DNA of 11,076 nt from an uncultured Clostridia bacterium (GCA_945622055.1 CALZBV010000062.1:1-11076), one strand, 5' to 3'. Shown: positions 1 to 8,397, counted from the stretch's first letter. Notes: generated by a model from the letters alone, not told the origin. A program made the numbers and translations.

Positions 1-1574
1 CGGTAAACCGTCTTCTCCAAATCCATCCAGTCTGTCAGACGATTTACATAAACCCGGTTGTTATGCTCCTTCTTCATCAGCAAGGTTCTTACAAAGCCGA
101 AATATACCAAAAGACCGATTCCGACTGAAACCGCCGACCCCTTCAGATTCTCCGCACTCAGCCAGTGAGCATTCAGACCAATTTGTCCGGAAGTCTCAAG
201 AAGGGAAGACATCCCAAAAACACCATCTTTCCGAAGGAAAAATCCCGAAGCAAGTGCTCCGATTCTGGAAAAGAGCACATTCGGGGTAAATCCGAGTACC
301 GGAAGAAGTATACCGGAACCAGCCAGGGCTACGGAGGATATCACCGTCATACTCTTTTCCACCCTATGCTTCTCTCCGTCCCCCTTTTCCAGAAAGATTG
401 CCACAAAAAGCTTCAGCATATAAGCAAGCGTCAGGCCTCCGGCAAATAAGAATGCTGCTTCGGCTCCCTTAAAAAAGGCAGCCTCCGAAAGCTCGCCTGC
501 CTCAGAAAGCTCCTTAGCATGCTCTACAATTGCCTCATGCAGCAGCGTTTTACTGATATAACCGTTCATTCCCGGAACACCGGCAAGTCCAAGTCCTCCA
601 AACGCAAACAAAGCTCCAAGCACCGGGTGTCTGCGTCCGAATCCGCGAATATCATTTAAGTCAAGAGAGTGCGTATTGACATATACCACACCGGCTGCCA
701 TGAAGAGCACGAGCTTTAACAAGGAGTGATTTACCATGTGATATACCGTACCATACATTGCGTTCATATTTTCCCCGCCGGACAGGCAGAGCACACCAAT
801 TCCTACCGTAATAAATCCAATCTGCGATACGGAAGAACAGGCAAGGGTTCTCTTCAAATCAATGGAAAATACGCCAAGCAGGGCACCGAGTACCATTGTT
901 ACGACACCAAGCGTAAACAACACCATACCAAACGTATGGTTCCCACAAACCAGGAAACAGGACACCAAAAGCATTCCGAAAACACCGCACTTTGTCAGCA
1001 TACCGGAAAGCAGTGCGGATGCCGGTGCCGGCGCCGCCGGGTGAGCCTTCGGAAGCCAGATATGAAGCGGAAATACACCTGCTTTTGCCGCAAATCCAAA
1101 CGTCAGAAGAAAGGCAGTAATGACAAGATAGGTCCTGCGGTTTCCAAAGTTACCCTCTGCATCCGAGCCCGCCAAAAACTGCCCTGCGGCATCGGAAAGC
1201 TCTGAAATCGTTACCGTTCCGAACGCATGCCAGAGCATAAAAATCCCCATAAGCATGACAAGTCCGCCAATTACCGCAACCGAAAGATAGGTTTTGGAAG
1301 CAGAAACTGCCTCCCTCGTCTCCTCCTGTGCAACCCATGCATACGAAGTAAAGGACATAATCTCAAAGAACATAAACAGCGTCAGAAGATCCCCTGCAAG
1401 GAATACTCCGGCAACTGCCGGTAATGTTGCAATATTGAAAAACAGATAACGTCCGACCTTTTGGTGTCCCTTAAAATACTGAATGGAAAACAACCAGGTC
1501 ATTCCCCACATAAACAGTGCCAAAAGAAGATACACAACACGAAATCCGTCAAATGCAAATTGAAGCTCAAACAT
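1..1574 (-). CDS. MrpD/NuoL-M-N-like proton antiporter subunit, fourth in operon, partial (3' end outside window)
   Basis: Integral membrane subunit of the proton_antipo_M family (PF00361), expected to conduct H+ or Na+ in an Mrp/Mbh-type complex. Reading from the ATG at 1574 gives an open frame of 524 codons to the window edge with no internal stop. Key channel residues are visible: Glu71 in the FFE segment (TM5 type), Lys164 in FGFAAKAGVFPLH, Lys195 in the next helix, and Lys342 in GYISK (TM12 type). Compared with its three upstream paralogues it starts about 65 residues later, near the DG motif (residues 9-10), and it extends further at the C-terminus (about 180 residues past Lys342 and still open). 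It therefore belongs to a distinct subtype. The start follows AAAGGAGG by nine bases, and its ATG overlaps the upstream TGA (TGATG), implying coupling. It could belong to an Mrp, Mbh or other respiratory complex; the window does not decide. Confidence 0.88.
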   Translation of the reverse strand, partial: MFELQFAFDGFRVVYLLLALFMWGMTWLFSIQYFKGHQKVGRYLFFNIATLPAVAGVFLAGDLLTLFMFFEIMSFTSYAWVAQEETREAVSASKTYLSVAVIGGLVMLMGIFMLWHAFGTVTISELSDAAGQFLAGSDAEGNFGNRRTYLVITAFLLTFGFAAKAGVFPLHIWLPKAHPAAPAPASALLSGMLTKCGVFGMLLVSCFLVCGNHTFGMVLFTLGVVTMVLGALLGVFSIDLKRTLACSSVSQIGFITVGIGVLCLSGGENMNAMYGTVYHMVNHSLLKLVLFMAAGVVYVNTHSLDLNDIRGFGRRHPVLGALFAFGGLGLAGVPGMNGYISKTLLHEAIVEHAKELSEAGELSEAAFFKGAEAAFLFAGGLTLAYMLKLFVAIFLEKGDGEKHRVEKSMTVISSVALAGSGILLPVLGFTPNVLFSRIGALASGFFLRKDGVFGMSSLLETSGQIGLNAHWLSAENLKGSAVSVGIGLLVYFGFVRTLLMKKEHNNRVYVNRLTDWMDLEKTVY

Positions 1575-3052
1575 CAGCGCATACCTCCTTTTGCAATCTC
1601 AGTCAAAACCTCTGTCAGCGGTCCTCCGAACAGACCAAGTACAGTCATCATAACGCACAAAATCACAAGCGGAACTGTCATAAACAGACCGGCTTCACAT
1701 TTCCGTCCTATCAGCGGCTTTACCTCTTTTGACGGGAAATTTGCCGTAAAAACAACCAAAAACAGATAAAGAGCTGTCAGTAACGCTGAAATCAGAAGTG
1801 CCGCTACACCGGCATAGGAAAGCGGATGTCCAAACGACACCGCCGCAGAAGCAAGATTCCATTTGCTGACAAAGCCCGGAAACGGCGGAACACCTACAAT
1901 GGCTGCAGAGCCTATGGTGAATACCGCAAACGTAACCGGCATTCTCTTTCCCATTCCGGAAAGATCATGCACATACTCAATTCCGGTTTTACAAAGTACT
2001 GCCCCCACACAGAAGAACAGAGTAATTTTAATCACTCCGTGTGCGAGCATATGTGTCATGGCACCACAAAGTCCTTCCGGTGTCATTAAGGAAGCACCAA
2101 AAATAATCTACGACAGGTTACTGATAGTCGAATAGGCGAGTCTTCTTTTAAAGTGCTGCTCCTTCAGAGCCATACCCGAACCAAACAGAATCGTAATGAT
2201 TGCTGCTGCCATTACAATATACTGTGCGAAGGTTCCCAAAAGCAGCTCCGTTCCAAAGGAAAAGTATGTAATACGAAGAATTGCAAACGCACCTGCCTTT
2301 ACGACAGCAACCGCATGAAGCAGTGCCGTTACCGGAGTCGGTGCAACGGAAGCCGTCGGAAGCCACCGGTGCAAAGGGAAAATCGCAGCCTTTACACCAA
2401 AGCCAAAGGTAGTCATTACATAGGCTGCGCGGAGAAAGAATGCCTCCGTATCCGTATAGCCGTTGTTTAACACACCACCATAAACAAAATCAATACTGTC
2501 ACCAAAGGTAAGGATTACTGCAATCCCGATAAACGCAAATGCGGCACCGCCCACCGAATAGGTCACATATCTTCGTCCGGCAAAAATCGATTTCTTACTC
2601 ATTCCATGCATAACAAGTGGAAGGGTAACAAAGGTCAGAAGCTCATAAAAAAGATATAATGTCATCAGGTTTGCAGAGAGTGCAATTCCTATGGTAACAC
2701 CATAGGTCATTACATAAAATGTAAAAAAGGTATTCTCTTTTCCTTCATGCTTCATGTATTCAAAGGCATATACAACCGCAAGCGGCCATAAGACAGATAC
2801 CAGGCAGGCAAACACACAGCCCAGACCATCCATATGAAAGGAAATGGAAAGCTTTCCCGCCATGTTAAGCAGCATAAGGGTTCCATGCGGACGAACGACA
2901 AACACAAGCAGCAGCATCACAATCGTATTGATTACCGTCACACTTCCAACATACCACTGTCTCTTTTTCGCACTTTTGAAATGAAACAGCGGTATCACTG
3001 CTCCCATGAGAATCGGGAAAAATATCGGAAATAACATAAGATAATTACTCAT
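1574..3052 (-). pseudogene. MrpD-like proton antiporter subunit, third in operon, interrupted by one in-frame TAG
   Basis: A proton_antipo_M (PF00361) membrane subunit of 492 codons, matching the lengths of its neighbours (498 and 496), but with an in-frame TAG at codon 315 (2108-2110). Before the stop: Glu137 in YLFYE, Lys221 in FGFGVKAAIFPLH, Lys252 in the following helix. After it, in the same frame: the AHGVIK segment and Lys397 in GFVSKW, then a natural C-terminus at TGA. Termination at the TAG would leave 314 residues and remove roughly the last six helices, including the TM12-type lysine, so the product should not work as a proton channel. No frameshift or second lesion is seen. No Shine-Dalgarno sequence precedes the first ATG after the stop (2086). 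The gene start (ATG, 3052) follows AAAGGAGA, 12 bases after the upstream TAA. It is called a pseudogene because of the stop. Read-through or a sequence error would make it a normal CDS. Confidence 0.8.
2108..2110 (-). other. In-frame amber codon in third MrpD-like subunit
   Basis: On the minus strand the codons read TCG TAG ATT. The flanking protein is AYSTISNLS-stop-IIFGASLMTP. The same segment in the other subunits reads AYSTVSQVSYILFG (Tyr309), AFSSVAQIGYIYMG (Tyr321) and ACSSVSQIGFITVG (Phe254), so the lost residue was probably Tyr (TAT or TAC, one change from TAG). Confidence 0.9.
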
Positions 3053-3064
3053 TTCGTCTCCTTT

Positions 3065-4561
3065 TTACCGTAAAAATACAGTTCCAAGTGCCGTACCCGC
3101 GAGCTGCGAAATCCCGTGGCAGATTGGCTGTGCAAAAACACCGAGAACAACCGTCAATACAGCAAAGAACAACAACGGAAGCAGCATCAGCAGTCCACCC
3201 TCTTTTTCCGTGCCGTTACCGTGCTTTTCTGCCTCCTTCGGCACAAAATCCTTTCCCGGATAGAAACCATCCGCAGTAATCGTAAGCAGGTAGCCTGCGG
3301 TCAGCAACGCACTGAGTAACAGTACGACCGGACCAAGATAGGAAAATACACCGACATTCGTGTCCATCGCCGCAGTCGCAAGATACCATTTGCTGACAAA
3401 CCCTGCTGTCGGCGGGATTCCCACTAACCCAAGGGAAGCAATCGTAAAGCACCAGAGGGTAACCGGCATAAGCTTTCCTACTCCCTTTAAGCCCTCTACT
3501 CTCTCCTGCCCGGTTTCGTGAATTACCGTTCCTGCAAACAAAAAGAGTGCAACCTTAATCACACAATGTGCAGCCATATGCATCAGAGCCGCAGCATAGC
3601 CCTGCGGTGTCATAAGTGCAAGACCAAACAAAATATACGACACCTGACTAACCGTAGAATACGCAAGACGCTTTTTTAACACCTTTTCCTTGTAGGCAAG
3701 CATCGAGCCCATAAATACCGACAAAAGCGAAACCGTCAAAAATACTGTCTGTACATAGGTCCCTGCCAGTGCATCAATTCCAATCACGTAATAAAGGCTG
3801 CGAATGATTCCAAGCACACCAACCTTTGTTACCAGACCGGACAAAACTGCAGATGCCGGTGCCGGAGCTGCCGGATGTGCCACCAGAAGCCAGCCGTGCA
3901 TCGGAAACATACCCGCCTTTGTACCAAACCCAAACAGCAAAAGAACAGCTGCAAGATGCACCTGCCCCATGTTGGCATCCTCACAAAGACTCTGTGTAAA
4001 CGTGATTCCATTCGTGTTCATTGCCAGAAGGAAAATACCTGCAAGGGAAAGGCAGGCTCCTGCAATGGAAAAAAAGAAATACTTCTTTGCCGCACGCACC
4101 GATTCCTTTGTTTTGCTGTGAAGTACCAGCGGAAAGGTCAGCATGGTCATCCATTCAAAAAACATATAAAAGGTAACCAGATTTCCGGACAATGCAACCG
4201 CCTGAAGCACTCCCGAGGACATCAGAAAAGAGGCATAAAACAGATTGGTTTTTCCTGTTTTGCGCAGATACCGGAAGGAATACATTCCGACAAATAACCA
4301 GACGATTACCACCAGAGTACAAAAGAACCGTGCAAGCCCGTCATTGCAAAGAACAAGCCGAATGGTTCCCGTAAGTTCAAACAGCGTAATCGTCGTTGTT
4401 TCACAAAATAACCCAAAGAGCGTTACCGCAGCCGATATCAAAAGCACTGCTGCCACAAATCTGTGGCGATAGACATTTTTACGAAACAGCGGACGAAGCA
4501 TTGTCAGAAGGCCCGCAAAAACCGGCAAAAAAATCTGAATTAAAATTACTGCTTTTTCCAA
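3065..4561 (-). CDS. MrpD/NuoL-M-N-like proton antiporter subunit, second in operon
   Basis: A 498-residue polytopic membrane protein of the proton_antipo_M family (PF00361), presumed to form one ion-translocating half-channel pair in the complex. Visible family landmarks are Glu136 in MFFE (TM5 type), Lys215 in FGFGTKAGMFPMHGW, the AHPAAPAPASAVLSG segment (228-242), Lys246 in the next helix, AYSTVSQVSYILFG around 300-313, and Lys391 in GFVSKW (TM12 type). The frame is intact from a TTG start at 4561, chosen because AAAGGAGG lies nine or ten bases upstream and residues 1-20 already form the first hydrophobic helix. It ends in TAA 12 bases before the next start. It is closest in sequence to the interrupted neighbour at 1574-3052 and serves as an internal reference for where that gene's amber falls. 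The MrpD, MbhH or NuoM label cannot be settled from sequence alone. Confidence 0.92.
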   Translation of the reverse strand: MEKAVILIQIFLPVFAGLLTMLRPLFRKNVYRHRFVAAVLLISAAVTLFGLFCETTTITLFELTGTIRLVLCNDGLARFFCTLVVIVWLFVGMYSFRYLRKTGKTNLFYASFLMSSGVLQAVALSGNLVTFYMFFEWMTMLTFPLVLHSKTKESVRAAKKYFFFSIAGACLSLAGIFLLAMNTNGITFTQSLCEDANMGQVHLAAVLLLFGFGTKAGMFPMHGWLLVAHPAAPAPASAVLSGLVTKVGVLGIIRSLYYVIGIDALAGTYVQTVFLTVSLLSVFMGSMLAYKEKVLKKRLAYSTVSQVSYILFGLALMTPQGYAAALMHMAAHCVIKVALFLFAGTVIHETGQERVEGLKGVGKLMPVTLWCFTIASLGLVGIPPTAGFVSKWYLATAAMDTNVGVFSYLGPVVLLLSALLTAGYLLTITADGFYPGKDFVPKEAEKHGNGTEKEGGLLMLLPLLFFAVLTVVLGVFAQPICHGISQLAGTALGTVFLR

Positions 4562-4578
4562 TTTTGCGCTCCTCCTTT

Positions 4579-6069
4579 CTACGAAAACATGCGCAGTCCA
4601 ATCTCAATCGCACGAATGAGCGGATCTGAAGCAAGACCAAGCATAAAATTCATCACAATAAAGCATACGATTCCCGCACAAAATGTAATTCCCGGATGGA
4701 AATTCGCATCACGGTAATGCTCATTTCTTGGGGTATAAATTGAAATAACCGCACGGATAAAGTACAATGCATTCAAAATCGTACTGATTGCAAGTACAAT
4801 GACTGCAATCACCATTTTCCAGTCAAAGTTCTCCAGTGCCGCTGAGGTAAGGTAAAGCTTGGAAATAAATCCTGCAAACAGAGGAACACCGACCATGGAA
4901 AATGCCCCGACCGTAAATGCAACACCCGCAACCGGGTTACGATAACCGGCACCCTTCAGATCAGAGAAGTCCTTTTTATTCCCGGATACCTCCGAAAGCC
5001 CCCGGCAGGCAACAAAAAGCATTGATTTTGTTGCAGCATGTGAAAAAATATGGAAAACAGCCGCCGTGACACCAAGCGTTGTGCCAAACCCAAGCCCCAT
5101 ATAAATATATCCAATCTGTGCAACGGAAGAAAATGCTATCATCCTTCTCATATCATGCTCCCGGATTGCACTAAAGGAACCAAACAGCATTCCGGCTACA
5201 CCGAGTACAAAAAACACGTTCGTAATCTTACTGTTCCAGAAAACCTCCGTGCCAATCACACGGTACATAATCTTAATCAGCAAAAAGATATAGGCCTTTG
5301 ATACAAGGCTTGATAAAATCGCAGCAGAAGAAGCCGTGGAAAACCCATATGCATCTGCAAGCCATGCATGAAACGGAAACAATGCACTTTTGATTGCTAT
5401 TCCGACGCTGATCAGACCGATGATTACCGTAAGCGGCATCGTGTACTCTCCATGTTCTGCAAGCGTTTTCAGGGAATCCTGAATATTACTCATCAAAAGA
5501 TGACCGGTCAGGTCATACTGCAGGGTAAGACCAATCAAAAGCAGACCGGAACCCAGTAAGCTCATAATCATATATTTGGTCGCAGCGAGCATGGAATGGC
5601 CGTTGCTGCGGATCATAATCAAGCCACCGGCCGCAATCGTGTTAATCTCAACAAATACATATGCCGTAAACAGGTCATTCGTATACACCAGCGCAAGCAG
5701 CGAGCTCATCAGCAAATCAATCAATACAAAGTACAGATTCTGCTTCGGCTCCTCAATATCAAGCTTTAAGTATTTCTCTCCTCCGAGTAACGACAGCAGC
5801 ATAATCAAAGAAAAAAACAGAGCCATTACCGCTTCCAAAACGCCTGCACGGATTTCATTTCCCCAAGGTGCCGGAAAATGACCCATCATGTAAGTGAATT
5901 CCCCAAAACGAAGCGTATAAACCAAAACTCCGGCGGAAGTAAACAGCGCCAGAAGCACGAGACAGAAGGTAAGTGCCTTTGCTGCCTTCTGACTTAACAC
6001 GGAAGAAATCACTCCCGAACTAAGCGCAAGTACAATACAAAAAAACGGAAAATTACGAATAAAATCCAT
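4579..6069 (-). CDS. mnhD: MrpD/MbhH-like proton antiporter subunit, first in operon
   Basis: A 496-residue membrane protein of the proton_antipo_M family (PF00361) directly after the MnhC-like subunit, the position held by MrpD in Mrp antiporters and MbhH in Mbh hydrogenases. Key residues are present: Glu141 in YVFVE, Lys227 in VGIAIKSALFPFHAWL, Lys258 in the next helix and Lys404 in GFISKLYL. Residues 81-97 and many later stretches are hydrophobic helices. The ATG overlaps the upstream TAA (TAATG), with AGGAGG about eight bases before it. It ends in TAG; reading through would add only ten codons before TAA, and the C-terminus is family-typical, so this TAG looks like a true stop. It is more divergent from the three downstream paralogues than they are from each other (for example AYGFSTASSAAILSS instead of AHPAAPAPAS). 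The specific symbol rests on position. Confidence 0.9.
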   Translation of the reverse strand: MDFIRNFPFFCIVLALSSGVISSVLSQKAAKALTFCLVLLALFTSAGVLVYTLRFGEFTYMMGHFPAPWGNEIRAGVLEAVMALFFSLIMLLSLLGGEKYLKLDIEEPKQNLYFVLIDLLMSSLLALVYTNDLFTAYVFVEINTIAAGGLIMIRSNGHSMLAATKYMIMSLLGSGLLLIGLTLQYDLTGHLLMSNIQDSLKTLAEHGEYTMPLTVIIGLISVGIAIKSALFPFHAWLADAYGFSTASSAAILSSLVSKAYIFLLIKIMYRVIGTEVFWNSKITNVFFVLGVAGMLFGSFSAIREHDMRRMIAFSSVAQIGYIYMGLGFGTTLGVTAAVFHIFSHAATKSMLFVACRGLSEVSGNKKDFSDLKGAGYRNPVAGVAFTVGAFSMVGVPLFAGFISKLYLTSAALENFDWKMVIAVIVLAISTILNALYFIRAVISIYTPRNEHYRDANFHPGITFCAGIVCFIVMNFMLGLASDPLIRAIEIGLRMFS

Positions 6070-6437
6070 TACTTTTCCTCCTTGACCAGACGTGTAATCT
6101 CGTCAATATCGAGTGTATGATATCTACGGTACAAACGAATCGTCAGAGAAAGCATGACTGCTGTTACACTGACGGACACAACGATTCCGGTCAGCACAAG
6201 CCCTGCCGGAATCGGATTTATGTACTGCTCCGGCGTCGGCACCTCACCGGTCACAATCGGTACCTTCCGGTTAAAAATATAGCCCTTAGCCGCAAGGAAC
6301 AAATAAATAGCCGTATCCATGATATTGAACCCCATGATTTTCTTAATCATGTTTCGATTTAACAAAAGTGTCGTAAACCCGATTCCGAAAAGAATAACAG
6401 ATACTGCTTCATAATAATTCGAAAACAAATGTCCCAT
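6069..6437 (-). CDS. mnhC: MnhC/MrpC (NuoK-like) subunit
   Basis: A 122-residue protein with three hydrophobic segments (roughly 10-26, 40-55 and 78-104), the NuoK/MnhC layout (PF00420). The signature NPIPAGLVLTGIVVS (residues 74-88) matches the MrpC/NuoK third-helix region, usually D/N-P-x-P-x-A-L-V-L-T. Acidic Glu10 and Asp41 lie in or near the helices. In the complex it links the MrpA-like and MrpD-like subunits. The start ATG follows AAAGGAGG by nine bases; the upstream gene's TAG lies inside that spacer, two bases before the ATG. The TAA stop overlaps the next ATG. The C-terminal tail (105-122) is charged and cytosolic. Confidence 0.92.
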   Translation of the reverse strand: MGHLFSNYYEAVSVILFGIGFTTLLLNRNMIKKIMGFNIMDTAIYLFLAAKGYIFNRKVPIVTGEVPTPEQYINPIPAGLVLTGIVVSVSVTAVMLSLTIRLYRRYHTLDIDEITRLVKEEK

Positions 6438-6439
6438 TT

Positions 6440-7486
6440 CTACATACCTCCTTTTCGGAACAAGGTGTAGAAGTTATACATTGTACAAGCTACCACAAGC
6501 CCAACACAAATATTGAGCGGTAAAATCAGTCCCGCAGACAAAATATGTCCCGGTGTTCCCTTCGGAATCCCACTCTCCAGATGGTTTGCACCGGTAAAGA
6601 AGGAATATCCTTTTGCGGCTGCATAAAACAGGAGCGGAACGACCGAAAGCACCGCATAGTTTTTACGATTCATAATTTTACCGGCCTTTTCAAAACCGAA
6701 CGCATTGACATACAGAATCAGACCGGCACCGATGATGGCACCACCGGAAAAGCCGCCCCCCGGAGATAAATGACCGTTCAGAATCACATATATTCCAAAT
6801 AAAATAATGACCGGAACCAGAACCTTTGCGGCAAGCTGGAGTATTTTGTCATTTTTCGGCTCATATAAGCGGTCATTCTCTTCCGAAGAACGAAGCACAT
6901 CCGTTGGTTTTCCGTCCTTTGTATATTCCAGGCGAAGCAAAATCATAACACAGACCGCTGCGATAAACAGCACATGGGATTCTCCCAGGGTATCAAAGGC
7001 ACGATAATCCAGTATCATTCCGGCAACGGCATTGGTTGCACCGGTTTCCGCAAGTCCATCCGCATTGTAACGTTCGACTACTTCATTGTTGTTTGGATTC
7101 GTCTCGTGACCGAACTCCGGAAGATAGGAAACCGTAGCCAGCAGTGTGATAATGATAATCGCACAAAGAACAACCGACATCAAGGCATACAATCTGCCAA
7201 AAATCTTAATTCCATGCTCCTTTGGCCAGTTTTTATATTTTTCAAGCATTGCAGACGCTTCCTTCGCATGCGCCTCTTCTGCCTGGCGTCTGCGCTCCTC
7301 TCTGCTCTCCGGCTCCGGTACCGCCTCAAAAGCAGCCTCTGCCTTCTGATCGGATTCCTCCTGCTGTTCCGCAAGCTCCTCACGAAGCTCCTCTGCATGC
7401 TCTTCGATTTCCTGCAGGGTTATTCCGTCGACAAATCTTACCAGACGACGCCAAAGCGTTTTCTCGTAATCATTTCTCAGCTTCAT
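6440..7486 (-). CDS. mnhB: MbhE-MnhB fusion subunit with charged N-terminal extension
   Basis: A 348-residue protein in three parts. Residues 1-95 are very hydrophilic, rich in Glu, Arg, Gln and Ala (for example EEHAEELREELAEQQEES), and probably form a cytosolic coiled coil. Residues 95-188 resemble MbhE, the last part of the MrpA C-terminus: a helix at 98-118, then NAVAGMILDYRAFDTLGE (152-169). Residues 212-343 are an MnhB/MrpB domain (PF04039), with the hallmark HLSPGGGFSGGA at 239-250 and four helices. Typical MnhB is about 140 residues and MbhE about 95, so the length is explained by fusion plus extension. The start overlaps the upstream CDS by 17 bases in another frame. The TAG stop is followed by 26 codons before TAA; the MYNFYTLFRKGGM end is normal for MnhB, so TAG acts as a stop here. 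The role of the extension is unknown. Confidence 0.9.
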   Translation of the reverse strand: MKLRNDYEKTLWRRLVRFVDGITLQEIEEHAEELREELAEQQEESDQKAEAAFEAVPEPESREERRRQAEEAHAKEASAMLEKYKNWPKEHGIKIFGRLYALMSVVLCAIIIITLLATVSYLPEFGHETNPNNNEVVERYNADGLAETGATNAVAGMILDYRAFDTLGESHVLFIAAVCVMILLRLEYTKDGKPTDVLRSSEENDRLYEPKNDKILQLAAKVLVPVIILFGIYVILNGHLSPGGGFSGGAIIGAGLILYVNAFGFEKAGKIMNRKNYAVLSVVPLLFYAAAKGYSFFTGANHLESGIPKGTPGHILSAGLILPLNICVGLVVACTMYNFYTLFRKGGM

Positions 7487-7733
7487 CGTCCTCTTCTCCC
7501 CTCATCGCATGTATTTTTTTGAGCGTAATATAAAACAGCACACTGGTTACTCCTGCACCGACCGCGGCTTCCGTAATCGCAAGGTCCGGCGATTCCAGAA
7601 TCATCCAGATAACCGACATAATGACGCTATAGGACATGAAAATAACAATAGAAGTCAGTAAATTTTTGGACAAAGCAACCGCAATCGCACAGACGACCAA
7701 AAAAGAGAGTAACATAACCGAAATAATTGCCAT
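7470..7733 (-). CDS. MbhD-like subunit (MrpA C-terminal domain, DUF4040)
   Basis: A small 87-residue membrane protein with three helices and the signature ESPDLAITEAAVGAGV (47-62), the hallmark of MbhD and of the matching stretch in the C-terminal part of MrpA/MnhA. The conserved acids Glu47, Asp50 and Glu55 are candidates for ion translocation. A separate small gene, followed by an MbhE-like part, shows that the MrpA C-terminal region is split here as in archaeal Mbh and not fused to a large NuoL-like MrpA. The ATG overlaps the upstream TAA (TAATG) behind a GAGGTG site. The tail (RGEEDDEAEK) is strongly acidic and the TGA lies inside the next gene. Confidence 0.9.
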   Translation of the reverse strand: MAIISVMLLSFLVVCAIAVALSKNLLTSIVIFMSYSVIMSVIWMILESPDLAITEAAVGAGVTSVLFYITLKKIHAMRGEEDDEAEK

Positions 7734-8050
7734 TACTTTCGCACCTCACATTCCTGCTCAAGCTCTTTGTCCGTAGTAACCACCAGTCTTGCAATCAGAT
7801 GACTCGACACCGGGCTTGCCACCCAGATGCAGAGAACAATCAGAAGCACCTTTAACGTTGCTGCACAAACTCCGTAGCAGAGCACAACCCCAACCATTGC
7901 AAGCAGAAGCATCAGCGTATCACACATTGCAGCCGCATGCATACGGTTCAGAATATACTTAAACTTAAACACTCCTGCAACCGAAACCACTGCCGTTACC
8001 AAAGAAGCCAGTAAAAACAACGCAATTATTCCAAAACGAAGCCATTCCAT
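7733..8050 (-). CDS. mnhG: MnhG/MrpG (MbhC-like) subunit
   Basis: A 105-residue, three-helix subunit of the PhaG/MnhG/YufB family (PF03334). The signatures GVFKFKYILNRMHAA (26-40), CDT (43-45) and SPVSSHLIAR (79-88) are all present. It works with MnhE and MnhF at the end of the membrane arm in Mrp and Mbh complexes. The ATG at 8050 overlaps the upstream TGA (TGATG), the pattern used by other genes here. A GTG one codon earlier (8053) sits seven bases after AGGAGG and is a fair alternative start. It ends in TAA, overlapping the next ATG. Confidence 0.93.
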   Translation of the reverse strand: MEWLRFGIIALFLLASLVTAVVSVAGVFKFKYILNRMHAAAMCDTLMLLLAMVGVVLCYGVCAATLKVLLIVLCIWVASPVSSHLIARLVVTTDKELEQECEVRK

Positions 8051-8388
8051 CACGCGTTTTCCTCCTTTTCTCTTTGATTTTCCTTCTGCAGCTTTCTTTC
8101 CCTCCGGATTTCCTCTTCCTTATGTACACCCATATATACCTTTGTCAGCACAACCACTGCAAGGAAACTAAGCATTGCATAAATCAAATCGACATCCAGA
8201 AGAAAATCCTCTGAAAGATACAATGATACAATTGCAATCATGATAACCGACATCGTTCCAATCATATTAACCGCAACAATCCGGTCCATCGTTTTCGGAC
8301 CAATGATTGCACGCAGCAGACACCCGCAAATACAAAGCGCATAGCCGATGATGACAACAAGATATAAAACCGAATACGCCGTTTCCAT
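8050..8388 (-). CDS. mnhF: MnhF/MrpF (MbhB-like) subunit
   Basis: A 112-residue subunit of the MrpF/PhaF family (PF04066), with three helices and the signature GPKTMDRIVAVN (30-41), the usual GPTxxDRVxAxN motif, plus an acidic stretch DFLLDVDLIYAML (61-73). Family members are usually about 90 residues. The surplus here is a highly charged C-terminal tail from residue 89 (KKEEE/RRERK type), predicted cytosolic. The ATG follows AGGAGG by five bases, and that site is formed partly by the upstream TAG stop. This gene is in the same reading frame as mnhE, so read-through of that TAG would fuse the two proteins. Confidence 0.93.
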   Translation of the reverse strand: METAYSVLYLVVIIGYALCICGCLLRAIIGPKTMDRIVAVNMIGTMSVIMIAIVSLYLSEDFLLDVDLIYAMLSFLAVVVLTKVYMGVHKEEEIRRERKLQKENQREKEENA

Positions 8389-8397
8389 TTGTTCCTC

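Noticed and set aside
165..1205. Plus-strand open frames such as 165-449 and 726-1205
   Set aside because: They are antisense to a clear membrane protein gene on the minus strand and encode low-complexity, Lys/His/Cys-rich products with no recognisable domain.
2050..2110. Inverted repeat CTTCC...GGAAG downstream of the antiporter amber as a decoding element
   Set aside because: Five-base stem with a long loop, no counterpart seen after the sigG amber; likely chance.
6974..7533. Plus-strand open frames of 182 and 103 codons opposite mnhB
   Set aside because: They are shadows of the fused MnhB gene, whose protein has strong family motifs; no ribosome-binding site or domain supports them.
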